A model generated the notes under the pieces. The model saw nothing but the letters and a program-made list of their open reading frames with translations, was not told where the DNA came from and did no database searches. From Rhexocercosporidium sp. MPI-PUGE-AT-0058 (Eukaryota; Ascomycota; Leotiomycetes; Helotiales), in contig JAGTJL010000005.1 of assembly GCA_020746875.1 (NCBI GenBank), positions 1,984,001-2,048,000 on the forward strand: DNA of 64,000 nucleotides, read 5' to 3'. Below, in pieces: positions 1 to 11,577 of the stretch (position 1 is its first letter; each line of letters begins with the position of its first letter). Both the position numbers and the translations under genes were made by a program.

Positions 1-1380
1 AGATGGGGCACGAGAGTGAGTGGATTCTCTACGAGGCTCGGGGGAGCTGATGTCTGCTTGCTTGAGCATTGGTAGCAGTGACGCAGTCGCAACAGCCTGT
101 AGGTGGGACATGGTCCGCATGATGATATCCCAGTGTTGGGTGATATTCTCGATTCGGTCTTCGGGTTCGCTTGAGAAAGAAGAATCCATCGACTCGACCC
201 CAAAACCATGGCCAAGTACAGTCCAGCCTGAACGGCGTCCCGAGTTGAACGAAGATGGAAGCGAATCCTGCTCTGTAAACGACCCTGACCCACGGAGACT
301 TGATCTTGAAGCTGGTGCAGAAGGAGCTTGGAAGTTCGTTGACTGTGGCCAATTAACGACCACACCGACCGCATACATCGGCGTCCTCTTCTGCTTCGGT
401 TGAGGTTTCCTGGACTCTGCCGAGTGCGCTCCATTTGCTGCAACCTTGGGGAAAGGATACCCTGTAGCACCATTCGAGCTCTGTTGGGTAGGCGTTGTGT
501 TCTGAGCAGCATCTTTTGGATCGTCATTGGGTAGCGGCACCGGGAACATGCGTGTGATGAGAACCTTCTTCCTTTCCATGGCCCTTGCTGTGCTTGTGAA
601 ACCCGCCGATGTCGGGCCAGGAACTGTGTCGGAAGTGAAGGACTGTGCCAGCTTGCTGCTTCGCATACTCGATCTCCCCAACGAGCCATCTGCAGCGTAT
701 GAAGCCGAAGTGAAGGGATGATGTCTGGATTCCGAGGGTAGTGGATGTACCTTGGTCCCAAAACCTTTGTAGGCCATGACATCTGAATTTCCAAACATGT
801 AGCTGGCAAAGCATGAGACCTCTTCCCGGTATTCCCTGGCTGAGCGCTGTCCCGCGGTTTCATTGTAGCTTGTAGTCTTGTTGTGTTGTGTCCTTCTACT
901 AAAAGCGCCAAAAGCCTGAGGAGTTGAAGGCTCTTGAATAATGACCGGCCGCGAATTCTGCGCCCCCACACTCATCTTCCTTGGGGAACTGATTGAACGA
1001 CGACCCTCTGTCCGTGATGGGTATGCCGGACCATTGCCAGAAGCTTGTCTGTCCAACGAGGGTGAGGGGGGTGGAGGAGCGTGACTGTCGAAAAGAAGAT
1101 ATGCGGAACCAGAGGACGGAGTAGCCTCCTGCATGATGATTACTCGCACATCGCGCACATCCAGATCAATATCCCCATTCACGTCTGCATCTCTGAGGGC
1201 GGCGGGCGCCAGGATTGTCGCCGAGGACAACTGGAAGACCTGGTCATGATGACACAGGGCATCGGGATCGGGAAAGAGGAGGTTGTAGGTAAATTGGTCT
1301 TCGAGGTGGGAATCGAGGGGTGTTCGGGGTGCGGATGTCGAAGGGCCTGCGCCAGAGAGCAACCTTCCTAGCAGCGACAT
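1..1380 (-). CDS. Folliculin-interacting protein (FNIP/Lst4-like), 5' part
   Basis: One open frame runs from the ATG at 1380 to the left edge, 460 codons without a stop, so the 3' end lies outside the window. The product starts MSLLGRLLSGAGPST and soon has EDQFTYNLLFPDPDAL, HDQVFQLSSATI and DLDVRDVRVIIMQE, which I recognise as the FNIP N-terminal (longin/DENN-type) domain. Later blocks include CFASYMFGNSDVMAYKG (about residues 189-205) and MERKKVLITRMFPVPLP (about 265-281), separated by Ser/Pro-rich linkers. In yeast the Lst4-Lst7 (FNIP-folliculin) complex sits at the vacuole and acts as GAP for the Rag GTPase Gtr2 to promote TORC1 signalling; that is family knowledge. I checked the phase at several points and saw no frameshift or intron. 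Iml1, which acts on the other Rag GTPase, lies at 18.4-24.2 kb. Confidence 0.85.
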   Translation of the reverse strand, partial: MSLLGRLLSGAGPSTSAPRTPLDSHLEDQFTYNLLFPDPDALCHHDQVFQLSSATILAPAALRDADVNGDIDLDVRDVRVIIMQEATPSSGSAYLLFDSHAPPPPSPSLDRQASGNGPAYPSRTEGRRSISSPRKMSVGAQNSRPVIIQEPSTPQAFGAFSRRTQHNKTTSYNETAGQRSAREYREEVSCFASYMFGNSDVMAYKGFGTKVHPLPSESRHHPFTSASYAADGSLGRSSMRSSKLAQSFTSDTVPGPTSAGFTSTARAMERKKVLITRMFPVPLPNDDPKDAAQNTTPTQQSSNGATGYPFPKVAANGAHSAESRKPQPKQKRTPMYAVGVVVNWPQSTNFQAPSAPASRSSLRGSGSFTEQDSLPSSFNSGRRSGWTVLGHGFGVESMDSSFSSEPEDRIENITQHWDIIMRTMSHLQAVATASLLPMLKQADISSPEPRRESTHSRAPS

Positions 1381-1685
1381 GCTGTGAAGACCCGGACGCC
1401 TCCCGCAAATGCGTCTGAACAGCTAGATTCCGGAGGAGATGCTAAAAGCGCGTCTGGCGGGCGTTGTGCAAACAAATGGCGGCCATGTCGCGCGAAAGAG
1501 GGGTGGGGAGTTTCTTTTGGGCTGTGGAGGCGAGAGGGGGCAAAGAAGGAGGAGGATGAGATGGGTCGCGACAAGTGAGAGCGATATGGGGTGGGTTGGT
1601 TTGTGTAGGATTCGTTGGATCGATTGGAGTTCCTGGAAGTAGCAAGTCAACAGGTGTGTGTTCTGTGTTTGTAGGGTGTTGGAGG

Positions 1686-1756
1686 AGCAGTGCAGTGAAG
1701 TGCAGTGCAGTGAAGTCGAAGTGAAGTCGAAGTGAAGTCGAAGAAGTAAAGTCGAA
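1686..1756. repeat. Short tandem repeat, 11-nt unit
   Basis: Three perfect head-to-tail copies of GTGAAGTCGAA occupy 1710-1742. Degenerate GTGAAGT/GCAGT copies lie just upstream and an AAGTAAAGTCGAA copy just downstream. It sits about 310-380 bp upstream of the FNIP start codon. Confidence 0.8.
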
Positions 1757-2100
1757 AAGTGGCGGAGGTGGTAGTGGTGGTGGTGTGGTGGTGTTGAGGG
1801 AAGAAGTCAAAGTAAACGTCAAGTCGAATCAAAGTCTAGGCAAGGCAAGGCACGGTCGGTCGGTCTAGGAAGGAAGTACCCAAGTACCATGTACAATCTA
1901 GCGGTGGGTGGATGAAGCTCGGGCGGGTTATGGCTCAGGGCAGGCAGGCAGGCAGTGAGTGTGGACTTGGACCTGGAAAGGGTTTAGCTCCGTCTACACC
2001 GACTTTCCAATGTTTTCCATGGGCGGGCCGGTCGGCACTTGACTGACTGGTTGGTTGACTGAGCTGGCTGGGTTGGCACTGAGAGGAAGGGAGTAAGTAG

Positions 2101-2191
2101 GTGGGGAGGGGAGGAAAGTCGAGGGGGAGGAGCGGGGGGCGGCGGCGGGGGGAGGAGAGGAGTGGAGAGGGAGGAGAGGGAGGAGAGGAGA
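2101..2191 (+). repeat. Polypurine (G-rich) tract, possible G-quadruplex
   Basis: About 90 bases are almost all A/G on the plus strand, with GGGG at 2103, GGGG soon after, GGGGG, and two GGGGGG runs around 2134-2152. Four or more runs of at least four G with short loops fit a G-quadruplex motif. It lies about 0.75 kb upstream of the FNIP start codon, so the C-rich strand would be the coding strand of that gene's promoter. Confidence 0.6.
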
Positions 2192-4914
2192 CTGAAGTGG
2201 CACTGGCGCTGCACGGTAAGTGGTCCACGGCTAGTTCAGGTGGGTCCTTATTGTCCTAAGAAGGATTAGCGGGGAAGGTACTTGCCTTCGTAGCTCGGTA
2301 GGGTAGGTACTGTACAGTAGGTACAGTAGGTATGATCCCTGCACGAGATGTTAGGTGGTGGACAGTGCGTGCGGGCGTGCGGGCGTGCGCTGCTTACTCT
2401 GTCCGGCTGCTGGACTGTCCCATACCGTACAGTAACATACATGACAGTGCCAGTACTGTACCATAAGCAGAACTTCAGATCTACCGAGTGTCCAACCAAC
2501 TGCTCCGAAACTGATTCCTGATTCAAGAACTACTACGGAGATAGGACTACCAAGTACAAGTAAGTATCTGAATCCACAACCAGCCTTCTGCCTGTTATAC
2601 GATAGCCAACCTACTTGGCTTCCTCTTCTTTAAGCATTGTCGCACTGCATCTCTGCCGAGGATGATGTATCGATCTATCCAGACCTGAATACCGTCGGAT
2701 CACAAGCTGAGTTACAAGCATCCTTTCCCTCGTGTCATATACTTCTATTTTCAGTATTTAAACTTCCGGTGGGTGGTCAAGATACTTTCTCTTATCTTTC
2801 ACATTCGCATTCCTGTCCTGATTCCGGTACTCGTATGATAAACACACCAGCAAAAAGTATATCCTCGGCCCCATATTCCGTCGCTTACTCGCATTTCTGA
2901 AAGCCAAAAGATGCCTGCGTCTTTCCGTGAAAATAGAAAGAGGCACAGAGCCTGACAGCTGGGGTCAGAGCTTGCACACACAAAGTATAATGACGACGGT
3001 GTGACGGGGGGTTCATCTCGAATCCTTCGTGTTGGGCCCTTCCTCCTCGAATATCGAACAAATAATTTGACGCAGTTGGGCAGCATCAACACCCGATCCG
3101 CTGAAGCAAGTAAGGATATTGATAATCCTTCTTCCCTGCCCTACTGTACCTCTTCGTCTTCGTCTCGAGGCATTTCCCTCACTCGCCTTGCTTGTGTTGT
3201 CTGACTATCAAACGAACCGACTATCGATCCACCGTCTCGCCTCGTCTTGTGTCAGTTGTCGTCGTCGTCGTCTGGCCCAAATCTGCCTGTAGATGATATA
3301 TCACAAGCCGATCTCTGAGTCACCTCATCTTCATCGGGCGGCGGGTGGCACAGCAAGTCCTCGCCGCACCTCCAAACATCAGTCCACTGGCAAGCCTATC
3401 TTATAACACATGCAGTGAGTGTCATGCCGTAAGACTGACTGCCTGTCTGCGAGAGCAGAGTAGACTTCCTGTGCTCACTGCTGGACCTACTCGAGCGACC
3501 TACCGTACGCCTCACATCTAAGATTTCCCTGGGCCAGCATACCAGATACGATGCCCATGCCTCCCTGCTGTACCTTTCGCACAACCTCACCTGGCCTTGT
3601 CCTGTCTCTAACATGAAAGGAAACAAAGGCGTCGAGAAATGAGCACGCGATCCTACTCGGGACGAGAGGCACGGCACGGCGCGAGGATAATTTAGCCAAA
3701 TACAAAATACGGCCGGCCGATCTGATTGGAAGTGCTCGGGATGTTATTTATTATACGCCAGGATCTACAGTATCTGCGTTCTACTGTTCACTGCTTACAC
3801 GCGCCAGAACAAGGCTATTCATCTCGTGGCTTGGCTGGTATTCTGAAGTCTTGAGTCGAGGGGGAGGAGTTGCAAGCGAGTAGCGCTGTATTTAGGCGGG
3901 AGCGGTAAAAGGAGGAGACAGCTCGTGGCATTCTATCTTCAAGTACCACTCCCATGTTTTTGGGTCACAGTAGAAACCCCATACATCCACATGCATTCTT
4001 GGAGGATCCCTGGAGTAATAATGGAGCCAGAATTAATACAAAGTCATCTGAACAAGAGTCAACAGCAGCAGGGCAGGGCAGGCTCCAGCCTAGTTGTCCC
4101 TGTCGTCGTTTATTTCCAAGCCTCAAACCCAACTGTTGATGCGTTGGTCAGAATATGGCAGATGATCAGAACTTTAAAAAGAGGTCGAGGTCTGTCTCAG
4201 CCCCAACCTCCGAGGCAAGGTTCGATGATCGACGGCTCAAGAAAATGGCAATTTATCTGCTCTTCCATTCTAGGTCTATAGTCGAGATTCAGTCATCTCG
4301 CGCGTGCTGCGGCTATTGGATTTCAGTCGTCCACAAACACAGCCACGTACGCCTGGGGCATGGGAAAGTAAAAGAAGCAAATCATCGTGAGAACCGCCAT
4401 GCCGTTGCTGTACTACCAGATGATCAGATCGATAGGATACGAAAAAGAGAATCTCATCTCTACCTTACCTACCTAGGTTGCCTGGCTGAGATGCGAAATC
4501 TGGTCTTGGGTCGGGTCCGATCCTCCTTCGTCTTTTGGTTGGATCGGGTTTGAGGATTGAAGGATTCTGATAGCTGGAATATTTTTGGCATGAGCGTGAG
4601 CGGTGACAGACGCAACAATATTTCAGATAACAGGCAACACCAGGATCAGCATCCACTCAGTCCATCTCACCGTAACTCGCTCGATGAGAATGTAACCAAC
4701 CAGCAGACTGCCGGTATACGAGAGTCGAGTCGAGTCAACTCAACTCATGCAGGAGATCAGATCTCAGCATCTACTTCGTACGTACGGCAAAGGTCCATCA
4801 TAATCAATCACTATCCTCACTATCATTCACATCCATCCCATTCGATATCAGATCAGAAGCGTCGGAGTCGGTGAGGCTGTAAATCAGCCACCAACGACAT
4901 GACATCTCCGTCAT

Positions 4915-4939
4915 CCCTTCCCTTCCCTTCCCTTCCCTT
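4915..4939. repeat. (CCCTT)5 microsatellite
   Basis: Five perfect CCCTT units in tandem. They belong to a pyrimidine-rich region that continues to about 5150. Confidence 0.9.
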
Positions 4940-5047
4940 CACCTCCCATGTCCGACCATTCTCGAAATCACACACCGCCAATCAACTCGCATGGCATGTC
5001 CTTGTTCGTTTCTTCCCGCAGCAGCCAAGGACGCCGACATCTTGCCG

Positions 5048-5077
5048 CATCCCATCCCATCCCATCTCATCCCATCC
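5048..5077. repeat. CCCAT pentamer repeat
   Basis: About six copies of CCCAT, one with a T-for-C change, followed 55 bases later by a run of 14 C (5133-5146). No gene nearby explains this tract. Confidence 0.8.
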
Positions 5078-7108
5078 TTTCTTATCGCTATCAAGTTGAG
5101 CCCCTTTCGCTATCCTTTGTTATTTTCCCTATCCCCCCCCCCCCCCACTTCAACCCACGCCGATCGCCTTCGCCTCTCCCCCTTCCCCTTGGCATCATCA
5201 AAACCACAGCCTCGGGTCGATGTCTCAAATGTCCTGGAAATGAAGCCTCCAGAGACAAGCTCTTATCAGACCAGTGCACTGGGTTGCTGTCTCCGTCTCA
5301 TCTCCATCACCACCACATCTTATCACCGAAAGTGCCGGCGTAGGCTGATTCAGCACTGCACATATTCTAGAAACGGCAGTCATATATACTTCACATATAA
5401 TAATAAACAAGCTATACTATTATCGCAAACAAAGACCATGCCTCTCGTTTCCTCCAATCCGTGCCGTCCTTTGCTATCACTCTCAAATCCGAACTTAGGA
5501 CGTTGGATCACTATCCATATCAGGTCAAGAGGTTAATGCCGACGCCATCGTTTCGAGTCCGCATTCACGTACGGGTAAGAACCACCGGCACGCTACCGTA
5601 CCCGGAAGCAAACCGGCTTACTCGCTTTGACCTCCATTTCTTCGACGTTTCTTTCTTCAGCGGCGCCGGGGAAGCAACCTCGTTGTTCCCGCCACGGAAT
5701 AAAGGGAATCGGAGATTAAAACCATGGATACTCGCACGGGAGGGAACGAACTGCCGTTTACAGAATGTCAAGCGGGCGGAGCGGCTGGGCTCGAGGTGAG
5801 ACCTGTTAGTAAGTAAACAGGGCTGGGCAGATATCCAAATTTTAAGAGATCTTAAAGATAAGGAGAGCTTGAGTTCGATAGTAGCGGAGCTTCAGAGGTG
5901 CTATGACCGGTTCCGATAATCCTTTGTATAACCTTGTAAAATTAGACCTTGAGAAGTCGAATGATTGATACGATACTTGGTGTAGGTTCCTGGCATCCCG
6001 ATCCAGAACGCAGGCTGAAATTTGAGTTTCTTTTGGACTTTACGAAGTATCAACAACCTTCCACGATCCATTTTCGGTCGGATGTGTTTGCTTGGTCTCT
6101 CTGTATGTGGTGAGATCTTCAAGTCTAGGTTTCTACGATTTCGTGAGGGAAGCGAACACAGCGGTGTGCCAAGCGATTTGCCCAATTTTCATTACAATGA
6201 ATGAGGTTTGAATTGCGAGCTTTGGAAATGAAAGCGTTAACGATGGCACAGAAACAAGACACTATTCTTCATAAGTGCTTCCGGTCAACATTTAGACATC
6301 GCCGTCTTATTTGTTTTCGTCATTCAGGACAGATGTTCTAGCTCACAGCTGCCGTCGCACTTTACTATGTAGAGTATCTATAAATCATAAGTAGGCTTTA
6401 ACATGGGCTTCGTCAATGCCCACTTTGAGAACTAGAGATCGCCGAAGCAATTTGAAAGAAAACCCTGTGTTTGTTGTGGTCCCACTAATGTTCAGGTCAG
6501 CTAAGCGATGTTGATGTTTGAACGTTTTTCGCGACTCCTCTCTACTTACTTGGTCATGCATACAGTAGTTCTACACTGGGAAATGAAAAGAGTGTACTCC
6601 ATCGAGTTGCATTTCTCAGAATGTTATGGAGAGTCTCGTGTAGGGAGAACAGGGAATACAGGGAGGCAAGGCTCAACGATGAGCGGGAACCACTTGATGA
6701 TGAAGGACACATTTCATTCTTTGCAGATCCCTCCAAGTTTTTTGTTTCCCTCATCATCACCAGTTTCGCTAGTGGGATACCTGGAGTTCCCAAAGCCTAG
6801 GCACAACAGATTGTACTACAATAGGTTGATCAAAATAAAACCCAAAATTAAAGTCTTGGAGATCAAGGTTACATCTATAGATAAGTTTGAACAATTACTA
6901 GATTTGACTTGCTAAACGCCATGCCAGAAGAGTTGTGGGAAGACGTGTGTACCATTCAAGAAATAAACCCCCCAGGCTCACAATCAGCAATCAACATACA
7001 TTTCACAGTACATGCAACCTCAATCAAGCTCATGCACATATTCCCTTCCGGGTTTTTCCGCTGGAACCCCAGGACCAGGTAACTCTCCAGCTTCATAGCC
7101 CCCGCTAC

Positions 7109-7976
7109 TCAAATCAGGCTTGAGAATTCCGGTCCTGCTGACTCTGAGTCCGGCATGCCCCCATACACTGGCGGCTTCCCATACATAGGCAACTGGTCAT
7201 GATTTTGTTGAGTCTCAGCAGTACGTCTCCTCCTTATCAGAGCAAACCAGGCCAGAAATCCCAGGCAAGCAACTCCAATGACCGCAGCACCAGCACCGAT
7301 CCCAGCCCTAGCTCTCGTCGAGAGTCCCGATTCCGCTTCTGGCGTCCCAGTCCTCGTCGAACTTGCGCTCTCACTTCCAGCACTCGAAGTTGTAGTTGCC
7401 GATGATTCCCGTCGCGGAACCACTACCCCTTCCACTGTCAGTCGGAGCCGCAGTGTGGGCTTCGAATCGAATGCTAACTCCACACGCATTCACACCACCC
7501 GCAAGTACCGTATTGGACACAATCGTCGTCCCATCCGTAACCTTCGTTAGAGCAAACGCCCCTAGGGAACTTCCCTTCCCTCCGGTCCCTCTACACACCA
7601 TCGTCGAATACAGCGCCGGCAACCAGCTCGCATACAAGACTGGCGCTAACGTCGCGCGGGTATATCCCGACGGACAACACGTCGCAAGCGTTTCGATACC
7701 TGTACCGGCTAAGGATGTCACCCAACATACTTGCCAATATCCAGTAGGTCAGTTACCAGGTAAGAACTATTGCGAGGTTACTACCCAGCCTAGGGGAAGA
7801 CATCTAGTTGTTTCTAGAGGGTCAAGTTAGAGGTAGTATTCATTTGGTTTCCCTGTGATGGCCAGGTACTGGTCAACGTCTGAGAGACATGGCGCGCCTG
7901 GTATGAATGTCGTCGTTAGTGGGACCGGAGACGAAAGTATGAGAGAGTTCCCCACTGATACCGTGGACAGAGCCAT
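7109..7976 (-). pseudogene. Decayed secreted/single-pass membrane protein gene
   Basis: Read from the ATG at 7976, the frame encodes PLTTTFIPGAPCLSDVDQY, then CLPLGW and later TCCPSGYT (about 7674-7655). These Cys-containing blocks are typical of a fungal family of extracellular proteins with a Ser/Thr-rich stalk and one C-terminal membrane segment. The frame is broken by TAA (7829), TAG (7769) and TGA (7751), all in phase. After about 7480 the sense continues in another frame: a Ser/Thr-rich stretch, a membrane helix (IGAGAAVIGVACLGFLAWFA), then RRRR and a short cytoplasmic tail to the stop at 7109. I found no GT-AG intron that removes the stops and restores the phase, so I read this as a pseudogene; an unusual intron or assembly error remains possible. 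The function of the intact family is not established. Confidence 0.6.
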
Positions 7977-8532
7977 CCTAATTCCGGTTCCGGTTACGTT
8001 GTAGTAAAACAGTAATTAAAGTTCGAAATTACAGTAGCAAGCAACAAGAAGTGATGGATTTGAGAGAGAAGAGTGGAAACAAAGTCGGGTTGGAGAAAGG
8101 GACATCCCTCCGTTCTCCTAGCTCACCTGCGGGCTTCTCAAAATGCTCATGGCATGAGCTTCCCGGATTTCGGAGAAAGAAGCTAATCACAAATCATGAA
8201 TTATATTTCGGTGAGACTCGAAATGGGCCCATTTGCTGTCACACCGTTGCGAATTCCGGAAGGAGAGGGAGGCTGGCGTTTAAGTAGTCTGCTGGGTGCT
8301 GATTCGTGCAAGGTTGCGGCGAAGCTTGGCTCCATATGCATGAGTCGTAACGATTCACTGCATGAGTGCAATCGCTTGTTTGATGGAAGAGCTGGGTCCC
8401 GATTCATGTTTTCATTTGAAGACGAGCATCGCTTTCGCTTTCATCAATATTGCTGATGCTCAGTCCTTTGTTTTGCCTTTCATAAATAGCTCATGACCCC
8501 CAAGCGAGGCTGCCCTTTTATTTATCCCAGCT
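7977..8532. other. Intergenic, nothing recognised
   Basis: Upstream of the pseudogene and downstream of the GMC oxidoreductase gene. It presumably holds the latter's 3' end. No motif or coding frame stands out. Confidence 0.5.
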
Positions 8533-10656
8533 TCATAACGCCACTCCTCTCGCAATAATGTCCGATATCTTTGAAATGGTCAGTAATAGCTAAGTATTAA
8601 GAGGCATAAGGGATACATACCTGCTCAGCAACAGCATAAACGGCAGCCTGGTAATGTGACGCAAGAGGAAACGGAAATATCGAAGCATCAACGACTCTCA
8701 GCCCTTGGAACCCTAAAACTCGACACTCGGTATCGACCACAGTGCCCATCGCACAAGTCCCACTACCATGAAATACAGTCGCACACGTCTGCGCCAGCCT
8801 CCGCCTGAGAGCTGCATCTGAGAGGTCATCCCGATCTGCCTCAGCAATGCCATATTCCACCGCGCCATACTTAGACACTGCAAACGAGTTCTTGATAGCT
8901 GTGATATTTGTACGTGTGCACTCATATATGAGCTTCAAATCTATGGGATTAGTGAAGAATCTGGGATCCACGAGCGGCGCATGAGTCGGCGATGAGAGGC
9001 AAGACGAATCGAACCTCGCGATTCTGGCGCTACGAGGATATTCACGAATGAGACGCAGGATGCTGCGGGTGCTTCAAGTTGTCCCGAGAAGTCAAGATGG
9101 CCATGCCTATTCAAGAAACACCGTGTCAGTAAAGCGGCAAATTCGATCCCCACCCTTGAAGCTTGCAACTGACATAGCGAAACTCTCGGTATGCGGCCGT
9201 CCAACAAGTTGGAACCGCTCAAATTCCTTTGCACCCAGCGTCTTTTTGGCCAATTTCTTCACACTCTCGTCTTCGTGGCGATGGAAGGCGAACCTAACCA
9301 AACTTTAGTACATGTAATTTTCAACATCTTCTGGCCTAGAAAAAGGGTCCGATCCCAAGTTCACGTCATGAAGGACTTTAGAGAGAGAAGAACATACCAG
9401 TCGCAACCAGATCCTGCTGTCCAGTCACACTCTGGAGTTGTCATTTCCATGTCTCCGAGGGCAAGGCCACGATCTCGCAATTTCCAGAACGTACATAGGA
9501 AAGGGTGATCAGAGAAGTTTTCTCCCACTGGAAGGTCCGCAATTTGTTGGATTCCGTGTTGCTCGAGCTCGGCTTGAAGACCGATACCACTGGCGAGATG
9601 TCAGTGACATCAGAGGGATAGATTTGGCTACCCTTACCTAAGGAGAAGGAGCTTCGGAGTATTTTGTGCACCGCTGGAAACAATTACTTCTTCTTGGGCT
9701 CTGGCAGTGGTGGAGGAACTACCTCGCAAGACTTCTACACCCACGACTTTCATGCCCGAGAAGAAGAGCTTTGTAGCTTGACTAGAAGACCAGAGGCTAA
9801 CATTATCACCACGAGGATACAGAGCGGCCCATTGTCTCTTGCCATTGAAGGTAGCATTCGAAAATTCCGAGTACCCAATTGTCTCTCCGGAATTCATATC
9901 GTAGTTCCGCTTCAGTCCAGCAGCCTCGTGTATATCGGCAATCATGGACTTGAGAGGGTAGTTTCGATTCCCTCCTGAAGACGAAACATGTGAAACCTAT
10001 TTGGGATCAGTACTGAATACTCGAGAAGGTAGTAGTAACCTCACCTTGATAGGACCGGAATAGCCATGAGCTTCGGATTTCTCTTGAGACATGTCTTTTC
10101 CAGGGATGAATGTCTCGCTTCTTTTGAAGTAAGGCACCAGTCCATTCCATGACCAGCGTTCGTCGCCTACTTCATATGCCCATTGATCACTGTTTTCAAG
10201 TCAGCTGCTGTGGACATCGCCGAGTAACTGGGCAGCTCACAATTCTGATGCCGAGCCACGAGTCCATGCTTGATAATTGATCGCAGAGGAGCCTCCGAGA
10301 TCTTTGCCTTGTGTCTGGTCAATCTACCCAAATCAGCTTATAAATCATGAGATCCAACAAGCCAAGGAATTGCGGCTTTGAGAGCCCCATCTTGTTGGAA
10401 TTCGTGGAGAAGGAAACCAACTCACAACCTTGTTGTCCAATTCCTTCTGCTGGACAGATTTATGGTTCCATTGAATGTCAGTAGTATCAGAAAGTAAAAC
10501 TCCTATAGAAGGAGCAACACGGTCATCGGCGTTCTCTGGCCCCGCTTCAATGAGAAGGATCGACTTGTCTGGTAGCGAGGAAGATAGTCGACTGACCAAA
10601 ACACAGCCAGCTACTCCCCCACCGACAATAATGTAGTCAAAGCCATGGCAATTCAT
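8533..10656 (-). CDS. GMC-family FAD oxidoreductase, 8 exons, one apparent frameshift
   Basis: Exons in transcript order: 10656-10426, 10323-10241, 10189-10045, 9996-9638, 9589-9398, 9293-9154, 9062-8621, 8568-8533; all junctions keep phase. The product (about 542 residues if the frame were intact) has the N-terminal FAD-binding DYIIVGGGVAGCVL, the GMC signature DLGGSSAINYQAWTRGSAS, a second signature QNTPKLLLLSGIG, and the C-terminal active-site region FHGSGTCAMG with SHYQAAVYAVAEQ. It should oxidise an alcohol, aldehyde or sugar with FAD; the substrate cannot be told. No signal peptide is seen, so it is probably intracellular. Within exon 7, near 8995-9000, the sense jumps by one base between RGSIRLAS and APLVDPRFF, equal to one missing nucleotide. 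No splice pair fixes it. It may be a sequencing error or a real inactivating change. A Zn2Cys6 regulator lies upstream in the same orientation. Confidence 0.85.
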
Positions 10657-11577
10657 ACTTGAAGTAACTTATATTCCCAAAGTTTGATGGACCATATAAA
10701 AATCGGTAATTTAAAGGAAGCCATTAGAGTTTATATCTGGATTGTACGTAAGACCTGGGAACGACACTAGACGAATTTGGTTGCGGCTCCACGACTTCTA
10801 AGACAAGTGAGTATTGGAAGGCGTATGTTGCAGGTAAGCTGATCTAAAGGACCGAAGAGACAGCTCTTCTCAATCAAGGATACCGACACTGATTCAAGAG
10901 TATCTGGTTCCACGAGGGAGTACTAGCCCGAAAATCGTTGACAAGTTTAGCTCTATTGGAAAGCTAGAGCTAGTCATTGGGCAGCAGTAAAATGACTTAC
11001 CGACTTAGCTCTCACGCTAATCTGACTTCCTCGCATACCTTTCCCGGATTTGGAATGCCGGGCTTGTCCAAGAAATCGTAAAGTCTCAGCGAAGCTCTTC
11101 GACTAAGCCCTACCTACGAATGCCGATTGTTGCTACAAGTGCTGAACGGCTAAGGACCGAGTTGGCCATACTTGGTGTAAACCTATTCCAATTCATCTGA
11201 GATACATCTTGGCCGATAGATAGCAGCTCTCAACCGTGAACAAGTCCAGGCTTGCGTTCGAAAATATCATTCCCCGATTGGATCCCGATATCCGGTCTGT
11301 GTCACATACGTAGATCTCGTCACAAATAAACGGCATGATCGTCTTCCACAGATTTTAACGCCAAAATATCCGCAATAATTCCATGAACTTACGGATGTAA
11401 GATTGCAGTTGTCTCCCAAAAATTGTTCCCCTTCCTCGAGTTGACTGCTTCACAATGACAATTCATTCAGACACAATTCTAGCTGAAAAGTTTCGACGAA
11501 GTCTCGAATTTCATTAGGGCTTTGTGCGAGAGCCGACCAGGAGCATCTGGTACAGAGAATTTTGATAATATCCGAAG
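10657..11577. other. Intergenic, promoter side of the GMC gene
   Basis: About 0.9 kb between the start of the GMC gene and the end of the regulator gene on the same strand. I see no coding frame or repeated motif. It presumably carries the GMC promoter. Confidence 0.5.

Larger units (their letters stand above)
1381..7108. other. Gene-poor 5.7-kb stretch
   Basis: No frame in this stretch gives a protein I recognise or a convincing set of exons on either strand; open frames are short, low-complexity or disagree with each other. The part nearest 1380 is probably the promoter and 5' leader of the FNIP gene, with purine-rich and tandem-repeat DNA. The middle (about 4900-5150) has pyrimidine-rich tracts like those in fungal promoters, yet no gene follows on the plus strand. 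From about 5800 to 6950 the sequence turns more AT-rich. A non-coding transcript or an old, mutated repeat could sit here, but I cannot show either. Confidence 0.5.

Noticed and set aside
4991..5536. Plus-strand open frame of 181 codons
   Set aside because: It runs through pyrimidine-rich microsatellite DNA (Pro/Ser/Leu-rich translation), which stays open by composition alone.
8941..9062. Possible intron to explain the GMC frameshift
   Set aside because: No AG lies between the GCGAG at about 9016 and the CCCAG at about 8963, and that span would delete conserved GMC residues and still give the wrong phase.
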